23,002 bases of DNA from an uncultured Bdellovibrionales bacterium (GTDB taxonomy: Bacteria; Bdellovibrionota; FAC87; UBA2466): NCBI GenBank assembly GCA_937903155.1, contig CALCZU010000072.1, positions 1 through 23,002 of the forward strand. The letters run 5' to 3'. Of this stretch, positions 1-6,256 are shown one piece after another (the first letter of the stretch is position 1; each line of letters opens with the position of its first letter). A model generated the notes under the pieces. It had not been told where the DNA came from, searched no databases, and saw only the letters and a program-made list of their open reading frames with translations. The position numbers were made by a program, and so were the translations under genes.

Positions 1-28
1 ATATTAATATTAAGTTTAATATTAATAT
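1..28. repeat. AT-only inverted repeat
   Basis: Positions 1-13 and 16-28 are perfect reverse complements separated by GT. Both arms consist only of A and T. The repeat lies just beyond the terminator of the 729-aa secreted protein gene. It could form a cruciform or a curved protein-binding site, but it sits at the window edge and its other neighbour is unseen. Confidence 0.6.
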
Positions 29-35
29 TAAATTA

Positions 36-72
36 AAAATTAAAAAGGAAGCTCCCCCCGGAGCTTCCTTTT
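36..72 (-). terminator. Rho-independent terminator of the 729-aa gene
   Basis: A perfect 13-bp stem (43-55 with 60-72) closes a CCCC/GGGG loop. On the minus strand it is followed by a T-rich tract (TTTTTAATTTTTAATT). It starts 36 bp past the stop codon of the minus-strand gene ending at 108, so it is that gene's terminator. Read in the plus direction the tail is only four T, so strong bidirectional action is unlikely. Confidence 0.85.
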
Positions 73-107
73 CCCGACTTGTCCCCGATAAAGACCGTTT
101 CCCCGTC

Positions 108-2297
108 TTAAGGCTGTCCAAATGAAAAACTAGTCGCACTCGCTTCGGGATGTCCCCCGCTAACGGCTTCTGCTCCACCATCGCCTTGGTAAGGTCGGAT
201 GTAGGTAATTCCTCTCGAAATCCCTGCAGAAAGATTCGTACGAGCAAAACCTCTTGCGATGTTCGTTCCCATCGCTTGGCCAACTGAATTGCTTGCGACA
301 AAGGATGTTCCGTTTCGTTTTGCATTCGTTAAAGCCATGCGAGAAGTTCCGCTGACTTTGTTGCTTAAAACTTTATTATATAAGGCTCTAGAAGAAGCAT
401 TCACGGATTGAACAGCGCCTTTTAAATCATTGATTGAAGATTGCGAAGCTGTGAATGCCGTTCCGTTAGTAAGAGCTGGAATCGTTGCAGGAGCGCTCAC
501 CGCTGCTGTTTTTGTCGAAGCCAATCCTCTAGCAGAAGAGTTCACTAAACCTTGACCGGTAGAAGAAGCCGCTGCAACAGATTGTCCCGTTGAACCGAGT
601 TGAGGTCCTTGAAGTCCCGAGTTCGCAACCGCGACTTGAGAACCGACTGAACCTGCGCTGTAAGACTGACCTGAAGCGCTTGTCACTCGAGCGACTGAAA
701 GCTGGCTTGAACCGACCGTGTTCACGCCTTGGCTTAATCCCGCTAAAGCGATGTCGGCTTTTAATTTTTCTTTGTTTAAATTTTCTTGAGCATCTGCTTG
801 TTTTACTGCGAGATCAATTCGTTTGTTATTGTAATCTTTTTCAGTGTTCCGTTTTTCAACTTCTAAAGCGTAAGCTTGTTCGCGTTGGTCCCGAGCTTCA
901 GCGATGGTCGTTTTCAGATTTTCTTGCGTCGCATTTCGATTGTCGGTCGCGACCTGAACTGAAGTATCAGTTTGATACTTTGTAATCTTTGCTTGAAGAA
1001 GACTTAAATCTTTTGCGTTCTTTGCAGCAATCTCAGTAATTGCGCGCTGACCGTTAATCGTCATCGCCGTAATCTTTTTATCCGAATCCGCCATAATAGC
1101 CGCGGGAATCGCAATCGCCATCACTCCGGCAAGCGCTTGAATCACAGCACCGGCAGCTGCACCTTGTTGGTCGTCTTTTCCACCACCGCCGCCACCGCCA
1201 CCACCACAAGATCCGCCTGGAGCAGGAGGAGCATTGGGTTCGGCTTTCGCTTCGGTCATCGTTAAAGCTTCAACCAGTGCAATCAAAGGAAAGAAACGTA
1301 AGTGAGAAGGTAAAAAACTTAAATTGTCGCGAAGTTTTTTGCGTTTTTTGCTGGCCGGAGATTTTTCTTCTTCTTTGGAGTCTCCGACTTTTTTGAAGAA
1401 TGCATCGCTCTCAGATTCTTTTTGCAAACGTTTTTCGTTTTCAGCATCTTTTTCATTTTCGCTGTCCAATTCACGAGGGCTTAACATCGGAGGAGGAATT
1501 TCTGCTTTGCCTTCAGGTAAAGAAGAAAGTCCGCGACTCACTGTTGGAGGATTGGATGCCGTAATCTCTTGAAAATTTAATTTTGGGTTTGCAACTTCTT
1601 CAGGCTTTGCTTGAGCCACTTTGCGAGGAGCCATTTCATCGCCAAAAAGATTTTGATTCGAAACGGGTGCAACTGTTTCCAATTTCTTCTGAGCGGCAAA
1701 ACTTCCTAAGTCTAAAAGCTCATCTTTAAATTGTGTGAGGTCACTCGAAGGATTCGCAGCTTTTTCATCCGTTGCTGGCTTACCGGGAGCTTGTTCATTG
1801 CCTGCAAGGCTTTGAACTTTAGCGCTGCCTTCAGCTTCGGCTTTTGCTAAATAGGTTTGTGGAAAATCTTTTCCAAGTTTAGGAATCATGCTCGCATCAG
1901 GTTTTTGTAAGAATTTTTCGTACCCTTTTGCAGCGTTTTGATCGACAAAACCACCGAGCATTCCCATCACAGTCGATAAATCGTTATTGACCAATTTATT
2001 TTGCATGAACTCTTGAGACAATCCCATCAAAGCAACTGGCACCAGTCCCATTGCATTTCGGACGTTTTGAACTCTCCAAGCATCTTGAGGGTTCTCAGCA
2101 GCAACACGCATGCTGTAGTTTAAATTCGCTACCGCCATCATCGCCCCAACCATTCCGGGGTTGCTATTGATTGCCGCCATCGAGCTCTTAGCGATTACGG
2201 GGGTAATGCTATGAGTGAGTCCGAAAGCCATCAATGTGATAATGCCGACTTTTCGTTTTAATTCAGAAAGCTTTAAATTTGTTTTTCGAGTTTTCAT
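108..2297 (-). CDS. Secreted helix-rich protein of unknown function, sigma-54 promoter
   Basis: About 729 aa; no family recognised. The chosen ATG (2297) has GAAGAG seven bases upstream. An in-frame ATG at 2312 would add five residues. Both lie downstream of the sigma-54 promoter, so the longer frame back to 2399 is not the real start. From this start, residues 1-36 look like a signal peptide (K/R-rich, hydrophobic core, ending VIA). Residues about 150-330 are charged and low-complexity. Residues 317-352 look like a second signal peptide (KKRKK, hydrophobic run, AKA then E). Nine glycines follow at 365-373, then a hydrophobic helix at about 380-404. A long charged alpha-helical or coiled-coil stretch (about 405-530) leads into a Ser/Ala/Gly/Thr-rich tail. 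The helical part resembles that of the next gene upstream (2554-3360), so the two are probably paralogous modules. An envelope or extracellular structural role is a guess. Confidence 0.75.
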   Translation of the reverse strand: MKTRKTNLKLSELKRKVGIITLMAFGLTHSITPVIAKSSMAAINSNPGMVGAMMAVANLNYSMRVAAENPQDAWRVQNVRNAMGLVPVALMGLSQEFMQNKLVNNDLSTVMGMLGGFVDQNAAKGYEKFLQKPDASMIPKLGKDFPQTYLAKAEAEGSAKVQSLAGNEQAPGKPATDEKAANPSSDLTQFKDELLDLGSFAAQKKLETVAPVSNQNLFGDEMAPRKVAQAKPEEVANPKLNFQEITASNPPTVSRGLSSLPEGKAEIPPPMLSPRELDSENEKDAENEKRLQKESESDAFFKKVGDSKEEEKSPASKKRKKLRDNLSFLPSHLRFFPLIALVEALTMTEAKAEPNAPPAPGGSCGGGGGGGGGKDDQQGAAAGAVIQALAGVMAIAIPAAIMADSDKKITAMTINGQRAITEIAAKNAKDLSLLQAKITKYQTDTSVQVATDNRNATQENLKTTIAEARDQREQAYALEVEKRNTEKDYNNKRIDLAVKQADAQENLNKEKLKADIALAGLSQGVNTVGSSQLSVARVTSASGQSYSAGSVGSQVAVANSGLQGPQLGSTGQSVAAASSTGQGLVNSSARGLASTKTAAVSAPATIPALTNGTAFTASQSSINDLKGAVQSVNASSRALYNKVLSNKVSGTSRMALTNAKRNGTSFVASNSVGQAMGTNIARGFARTNLSAGISRGITYIRPYQGDGGAEAVSGGHPEASATSFSFGQP

Positions 2298-2341
2298 CGG
2301 GTTACTCTTCATAATTGTTAAGTCTCTTTGGTATTTAATAC

Positions 2342-2358
2342 TGCATACAGCCTGCCAA
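2342..2358 (-). promoter_or_regulatory. Sigma-54 (RpoN) promoter
   Basis: The minus strand reads TTGGCAGGCTGTATGCA. The -24 GG and -12 GC are exactly ten bases apart, as sigma-54 holoenzyme requires, and TTGGCA matches the -24 consensus. The predicted transcript start near 2332 gives a 20- to 35-base leader. A second element of the same type precedes the neighbouring gene, which strengthens both calls. Activation would need an enhancer-binding ATPase that is not encoded in this window. Confidence 0.75.
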
Positions 2359-2377
2359 CGGCCGGTTTCCCTAAACT

Positions 2378-2400
2378 TGTGAATTCCATAGGAATTCACA
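2378..2400. repeat. Perfect 10-bp inverted repeat, candidate operator
   Basis: TGTGAATTCC and GGAATTCACA flank ATA in a perfect dyad of 23 bp. Its centre is about 57 bp upstream of the predicted sigma-54 transcript start, close to the -24 element. That is nearer than usual enhancer sites. It could be a repressor or architectural-protein site, or an activator site in an unusual place. It is not followed by a T tract, so it is not a typical terminator of the upstream gene. Confidence 0.6.
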
Positions 2401-2553
2401 CTGACTAGTCCTTGGACAGGTGAATAGGTTTCGATCTCCCAAAAGCTTTGTTTTGTTAACCCCTTGAAACCCTAACGTTTAAGGTGTCTTTTTTGTGGCC
2501 AACAGGGGATTTTTTAAAGATTCGATTTGAAAATCAGGTGTTTACAGTCGGTC

Positions 2554-3360
2554 TTAATGGACTCTGAAAGGGGCTAAAGCTCGACCCGTAGTGCGGGATT
2601 GAGTGACAGCTCCCTCTGAAGAAGAATGAGGAAGAAAATTTGCATTTGCAGGACGCGATTGGAATGTACTTTTAAACAGACTCAAATCACTCGTCACATT
2701 TCGTTTTTGTCTCGAAGAACCAAACGCTAAACCTTTTCTAAAAAATCCTGAGCGGTACGGAACTTCCGTCGATACGTTCTGAGTCGTTTGCGCTAAAAGA
2801 CGGGCTCCCGACGACTGAGCCGCACCTGGATTCACGCTTGCTACGTCGGTAAAACGGGGAATAATGCCTGCTTCGATTCCCGCTTTTTTATTGAGAGCGG
2901 CTTGAGCTTCAATCGCTTGAGCATCTGTTTTTGCTTTTAAATCGAGTAAACGATTTTTAAGTTCCCACTCTGTTTTAAAGGTGTCTCGATTAAGATCGCG
3001 AGTCTTCTTCGCGATATCGTGGATCTCACCCATTTGGAGAGCGAGATTCTCGCGGTCGGTACTAATTCTCATGTCATTCATTTTCTTTAAGACATCCGCT
3101 TGATAAATCGTCGTGCCTGCAGAAAGCGTGGCTTGATACATGGAAACATCGGCTGCAGTTTGCGCCGAGTAGAGAGCCGCTTGGGTTTCCATACTAACTT
3201 TGCTGATGGAGCTAGAAGCTTCAAATCCCGCCATTATCGACGGTAAGGCGAGGCCGGGCAACTGGCTTACAAGATCCGCTTTGGAGGAAGCAGAAAAAAG
3301 TGCCAGCAATATCAGTAAACACTGATAGGGCATGCGCAAGTTGTGAAGCCTCGTTGACAT
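2554..3360 (-). CDS. Secreted helix-rich protein of unknown function, sigma-54 promoter
   Basis: 268 aa; no family recognised. The ATG at 3360 has AAGGA ten bases upstream and begins a good signal peptide (residues 1-28, core LLILLALF, cleavage after SKA). An open frame continues upstream to 3420 but passes through the sigma-54 promoter, so it is not used. After the signal comes a short hydrophobic segment (about 31-45), then a helix rich in Ala, Gln, Lys and Asp to about residue 170. The tail is basic and Ser/Arg-rich. The helix aligns by eye with the helical part of the 729-aa protein downstream (for example LDLKAKTDAQ against IDLAVKQADAQ). Shared promoter type, orientation and architecture suggest the two products work together. 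No clear terminator separates them. Confidence 0.75.
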   Translation of the reverse strand: MSTRLHNLRMPYQCLLILLALFSASSKADLVSQLPGLALPSIMAGFEASSSISKVSMETQAALYSAQTAADVSMYQATLSAGTTIYQADVLKKMNDMRISTDRENLALQMGEIHDIAKKTRDLNRDTFKTEWELKNRLLDLKAKTDAQAIEAQAALNKKAGIEAGIIPRFTDVASVNPGAAQSSGARLLAQTTQNVSTEVPYRSGFFRKGLAFGSSRQKRNVTSDLSLFKSTFQSRPANANFLPHSSSEGAVTQSRTTGRALAPFRVH

Positions 3361-3386
3361 ATAAATAGATTCCTTACTGACTGCTA

Positions 3387-3404
3387 TTGCATACCCGTGG
3401 CCAG
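3387..3404 (-). promoter_or_regulatory. Sigma-54 (RpoN) promoter
   Basis: The minus strand reads CTGGCCACGGGTATGCAA, with -24 GG and -12 GC ten bases apart. The predicted start near 3377 gives a leader of about 17 bases that contains the AAGGA ribosome site of the 268-aa gene. The element is of the same type as the promoter at 2342-2358. Confidence 0.72.
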
Positions 3405-3698
3405 AATTTTGGGTCTTCACAAAGGAGATTTAGCTACGAAATCGGTAGACCAAACAGAATACACTTGTGTCAGAAAAAAATTGTCTTCGCACGAATTTCG
3501 CTAACTGCTTAAGATTTAAAATTGTTTCACTGTGTGAATGGATGACAGCTGGCTCTTTTTTTAGACGATTCGATTTCCTTTCGAAAATTTCATTTTATTT
3601 CGGGGAGTTGTTGAGTTCACTTCACAATGTATTCTGATTTTGTATACGGCTTAGTCAGGGACTCGGGGGTTTCTCCAACGGCGACAAAAAAAGAGCTT

Positions 3699-3721
3699 AC
3701 CCCTTGCCCTCTAGGGGTTTT
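3699..3721 (+). terminator. Leader hairpin with short T tract, possible attenuator
   Basis: ACCCCT (3699-3704) pairs with AGGGGT (3713-3718) around an 8-base loop, followed by TTT. It lies 38 bp before the start codon of the PuuD-type gene, downstream of any likely promoter. It could therefore be a weak attenuator. The stem is only six base pairs, so the call is tentative. Confidence 0.3.
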
Positions 3722-3758
3722 AGTGATGAAATCTTCCCTCAACAATGAGGAGGTTTTT

Positions 3759-4382
3759 ATGGCGATGACTGATTTTCACGATAATTTTCTTTTTCTTCTA
3801 AGATGGATTCACATTATGGCGGGGATCACTTGGATTGGGCATTTGTATTTTTTCAATTTTGTGAACGTTCCTTTTCAAGGCGTTTTAGCGAAGGAAATCA
3901 AACCCCAAGTAAATCCAATACTGCTTTCGCGCGCTCTTTGGTGGTTTCGTTGGGGAGCGATGATTACCTTTTTAGCGGGCTGGTTGCTCTTGCTCGTAAA
4001 ATACGGTCACGGCGACTGGGCTTTGATGTTTGATCCTACCGACGGAAAAATGACCCACCGAGCGATGTGGATTCTTTTCGGTGGAACCTTGGGAACCATT
4101 ATGTGGTTTAACGTTTGGTTCATCATCTGGCCGATTCAAAAACAATTGCTTACTTGGATGAAAGCGGGAACGACTCCTCCCGAAGCCGCAGGAATGGCGA
4201 AGAAAGCTTTACTTGCTTCTCGCACGAATACGTTTTTATCCGGACCGATGCTGTTTGGAATGATTGCCCCCAACAACTATCCTTCGATCAATGGAGTCAC
4301 GTTGATTGCAGTTGTTGTCGTTGCTGAAGTGATCATTTGGGGACTTATTAAAATGTCCGCCAAAGCCGGCGCCGAACTTTAA
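3759..4382 (+). CDS. PuuD-type integral membrane protein (urate oxidase N-terminal family)
   Basis: 207 aa. The start ATG at 3759 has a strong GAGGAGG five bases upstream; the frame remains open back to 3627 but lacks such a site there. The N-terminal helix WIHIMAGITWIGHLYFF, with His18 and His28, is typical of the membrane domain of PuuD-type urate hydroxylases (also called urate oxidase N-terminal, DUF989) and of related haem-type membrane proteins. Four to five membrane helices are visible: about 9-35, 52-75, 95-125, 158-172 and 180-200. Full-length PuuD carries a C-terminal cytochrome c domain that is absent here, and no purine-catabolism gene is nearby. An inner-membrane redox role is plausible, but urate activity cannot be claimed. 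A strong terminator follows immediately. Confidence 0.75.
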   Translation: MAMTDFHDNFLFLLRWIHIMAGITWIGHLYFFNFVNVPFQGVLAKEIKPQVNPILLSRALWWFRWGAMITFLAGWLLLLVKYGHGDWALMFDPTDGKMTHRAMWILFGGTLGTIMWFNVWFIIWPIQKQLLTWMKAGTTPPEAAGMAKKALLASRTNTFLSGPMLFGMIAPNNYPSINGVTLIAVVVVAEVIIWGLIKMSAKAGAEL

Positions 4383-4395
4383 TCGATATCAAACG

Positions 4396-4431
4396 AAAGC
4401 CCGGATGCTTGTCGCATCCGGGCTTTTTTTT
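4396..4431 (+). terminator. Strong Rho-independent terminator
   Basis: A perfect 13-bp stem (4396-4408 with 4414-4426) has loop TTGTC and a run of eight T (4424-4431). It terminates the PuuD-type gene. It also lies between two convergent genes and may weakly stop transcripts from the IHF/HU gene, but the opposite-strand T tract is poor. Confidence 0.92.
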
Positions 4432-4450
4432 AATTTTTTTTCGGAATCGC

Positions 4451-4726
4451 TTACGAATCAATTCGTTTTTTCAATTCCTTGCCCACTTTGAAAAATGGAA
4501 GTTTTTTCTCGGGAACAAAAACGTCGGCTCCTGTTTTAGGATTTCTTCCGACGTAGGATTTGTAGCTTTTTACAAACCAGCTCCCAAATCCACGGATTTC
4601 AATTCGATCGCCTTTCACCATCGACATAAAAAAGGAATCGAAGATCGTGTTTACGAGCTCCTCTGCCTTCTTTTTCGTGAGGTTGGCTTTACGCGCAATA
4701 TTTTCTATCAGTTCAGATTTTGTCAC
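4451..4726 (-). CDS. HU/IHF family DNA-bending protein, IHF-beta-like
   Basis: 91 aa, the normal length of the family. It starts with GTG, preceded by AGGGAGGA. The family hallmarks are RIEIRGFGSW (41-50), GRNPKTG (60-66) with the intercalating Pro63, and PFFKVGKELKKR near the end. The wording RIEIRGFGS plus GRNPKTG and the KELK ending is closer to IHF beta than to HU. Such proteins bend DNA, compact the nucleoid and assist promoters, notably sigma-54 promoters, two of which lie about 2 kb away. The true partner or homodimer state is unknown. Confidence 0.92.
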   Translation of the reverse strand: MTKSELIENIARKANLTKKKAEELVNTIFDSFFMSMVKGDRIEIRGFGSWFVKSYKSYVGRNPKTGADVFVPEKKLPFFKVGKELKKRIDS

Positions 4727-4754
4727 GGGTCCTCCCTAAAAGACTCGTTTAGAG

Positions 4755-4783
4755 TTACATGCCTCTAAGTACTTTATTATTAT
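4755..4783 (+). promoter_or_regulatory. Candidate sigma-70 promoter of the sugar transferase operon
   Basis: On the plus strand TTACAT (4755-4760) and TATTAT (4778-4783) are 17 bp apart. The -10 box overlaps the -10 box of the opposing IHF/HU promoter, so the two promoters would compete for polymerase. The matches are good but not perfect. Confidence 0.45.
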
Positions 4784-4807
4784 AAGGTTTTTAGTTGGGT
4801 TCTCCAA
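4779..4807 (-). promoter_or_regulatory. Sigma-70 promoter of the IHF/HU gene
   Basis: On the minus strand TTGGAG (4802-4807) and a perfect TATAAT (4779-4784) are 17 bp apart. The transcript start would be near 4772, giving a leader of about 45 bases to the GTG start at 4726. Confidence 0.65.
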
Positions 4808-4858
4808 GAAAAAACATGTTGAGCCGATCCCACGCTCCCATTAAGATGCTTTCGCTCT

Positions 4859-6256
4859 ATGGAATATACCCAAGCTTTATTTTTGTACGTCTTCGCCCTC
4901 AAAATCGCAGACGCATTTACCATTGCCGCTCTGTGGCATTTATCTTGGTACCTCCGTTTTCAAAGTCAGCTATTGCCTATCCAGAAAGGCGTTCCGGAAA
5001 TTTCCGCTTACTCGAGAGTCACTCTCCCTCTGATTTTAGTATTCTGCGCCATGTTTCACGTCGTGGGAGCTTACCGAAAAGATCGCGTGAGTTTAGGGTT
5101 TCGATCGCTGAAAAAAATCGTCCAAGGTTCCATCTTAGGGACCCTCGTATTTATTTCGATTCTTTATTTTCTCGATGAAGTGCATTTTTCGAGGGTTTTC
5201 TTAGGCCTATTTCCCATCGTTGCCTGTATTGGACTCGCTGCAGAAAGAGGGATTATGCACCTTCTTTGGATCTCTGCCGAAACTTTTCTGATCCGAAAAA
5301 TCCAAATCTTACTCGTCGGCTCGGGAGAGCTTCTTTCCATGTATGTCCGAAAATTAGAAGCGCGAAAGCCATACCCTTTTGAGTGGATGGGACATATCGG
5401 ACCCCAAAATAGTGACGGTCTGACCAACGTCCCTTACCTGGGAGATGAAAGCCGCACGCGCGATATCGTTAGAAAGAGTGCCGTCGACGTTGCGGTAATT
5501 GCTTATCCGACCGATTTGCAAAAAAACAGCAACGAAGTGCTCGAAACGCTTTCGCATGAACTCGTCACCGTAAAAGTTTTGCCCGACTTTGGTCGATACA
5601 GCACGTTTACGTATCTCTCAGACCAAGAATGTGGAATGCCTTTCTTAGTCTTTAACCAGCAACCTTTGGGAGCGACAGATAGATTTCTAAAACGCGCTAT
5701 CGATATCGTAATTTCATTTTTAGTGCTGACGCTTTTTTCGCCGCTTTATCTCGCGATTGCGATTTTAGTCCGCTTGAGTTCGAAGGGCCCGGTCTTTTAC
5801 TCTCAAACTCGAATGGGAGCGGATGGAAGAATTTTCCCCTGTTATAAATTTCGCTCGATGCGAATCGACGCCGAAGAAAAGACAGGTGCCGTCTGGGCCA
5901 AAGAAAATGATCCTCGTGTCACGAAGATTGGAAAGATTTTAAGAAAAACCAGTCTCGATGAAATCCCACAATTTTATAATGTTTTAAACGGCGATATGAG
6001 CCTTGTCGGCCCTCGCCCTGAACGCCCAGTCTTTGTGGATCAGTTCCGCGACGAAGTCCCCAAATACATGCTCCGCCATAAAATGAAATCGGGAATCACG
6101 GGCTGGGCACAGATCAACGGGTGGCGAGGCAATACGTCCATCGATGAACGCATCAAACACGATCTTTTTTACATCGGACATTGGTCGCACTACTTCGACA
6201 TAAAAATTTTGATTTTGACTCTTTTTAAAGGATTTAATGACCGCCATGCCTATTGA
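4859..6256 (+). CDS. Polyprenyl glycosylphosphotransferase starting exopolysaccharide/O-antigen synthesis
   Basis: 465 aa, the usual length of the WcaJ/WbaP-type family. It transfers a sugar-1-phosphate from a nucleotide sugar to undecaprenyl phosphate at the inner membrane. Four N-terminal membrane helices (to about residue 145) are followed by a soluble nucleotide-binding-like middle (about 150-270). Then come the membrane hairpin AIDIVISFLVLTLFSPLYLA and the catalytic bacterial sugar transferase domain, with RMGADGRIFPCYKFRSM, TSLDEIPQFYNVLNGDMSLVGPRP and GITGWAQINGWRG. The donor sugar cannot be told. The ATG at 4859 has only a weak AAGA upstream, and an in-frame TGA at 4820 limits any earlier start. 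It overlaps the following glycosyltransferase gene by 20 bp and forms an operon with it. Confidence 0.93.
   Translation: MEYTQALFLYVFALKIADAFTIAALWHLSWYLRFQSQLLPIQKGVPEISAYSRVTLPLILVFCAMFHVVGAYRKDRVSLGFRSLKKIVQGSILGTLVFISILYFLDEVHFSRVFLGLFPIVACIGLAAERGIMHLLWISAETFLIRKIQILLVGSGELLSMYVRKLEARKPYPFEWMGHIGPQNSDGLTNVPYLGDESRTRDIVRKSAVDVAVIAYPTDLQKNSNEVLETLSHELVTVKVLPDFGRYSTFTYLSDQECGMPFLVFNQQPLGATDRFLKRAIDIVISFLVLTLFSPLYLAIAILVRLSSKGPVFYSQTRMGADGRIFPCYKFRSMRIDAEEKTGAVWAKENDPRVTKIGKILRKTSLDEIPQFYNVLNGDMSLVGPRPERPVFVDQFRDEVPKYMLRHKMKSGITGWAQINGWRGNTSIDERIKHDLFYIGHWSHYFDIKILILTLFKGFNDRHAY

Larger units (their letters stand above)
3361..3758. other. 398-bp divergent intergenic region
   Basis: It separates the minus-strand sigma-54-driven gene from the plus-strand PuuD-type gene. 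It holds the sigma-54 promoter (3387-3404), a short dyad ACACTTGTGT (3461-3470) and a dyad TTCAC-TGT-GTGAA (3526-3538). The latter is about 155 bp upstream of the predicted sigma-54 start, the distance expected for an enhancer-binding activator. A GC-rich hairpin (3699-3718) precedes the plus-strand gene. A weak plus-strand promoter may lie near 3608-3635 (TTGTTG, 16 bp, TATTCT). I found no coding region here. Confidence 0.55.

Noticed and set aside
2298..2399. N-terminal extension of the 729-aa protein to 2399, and of the 268-aa protein to 3420
   Set aside because: Both extensions run through the sigma-54 promoters, lack ribosome sites and would bury the signal peptides.
2341..2480. Cyclic-di-GMP (GEMM) riboswitch in the leader of the 729-aa gene
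   Set aside because: GGCC and GC-rich pieces suggested it, but the conserved GEMM core was not found, and the same bases are fully explained by the sigma-54 promoter, leaving a leader of only 20-35 bases.
4795..5178. Plus-strand 127-codon frame overlapping the sugar transferase start
   Set aside because: Arg/Ser-rich shadow of the real frame; the transferase membrane helices are coded in the other frame.
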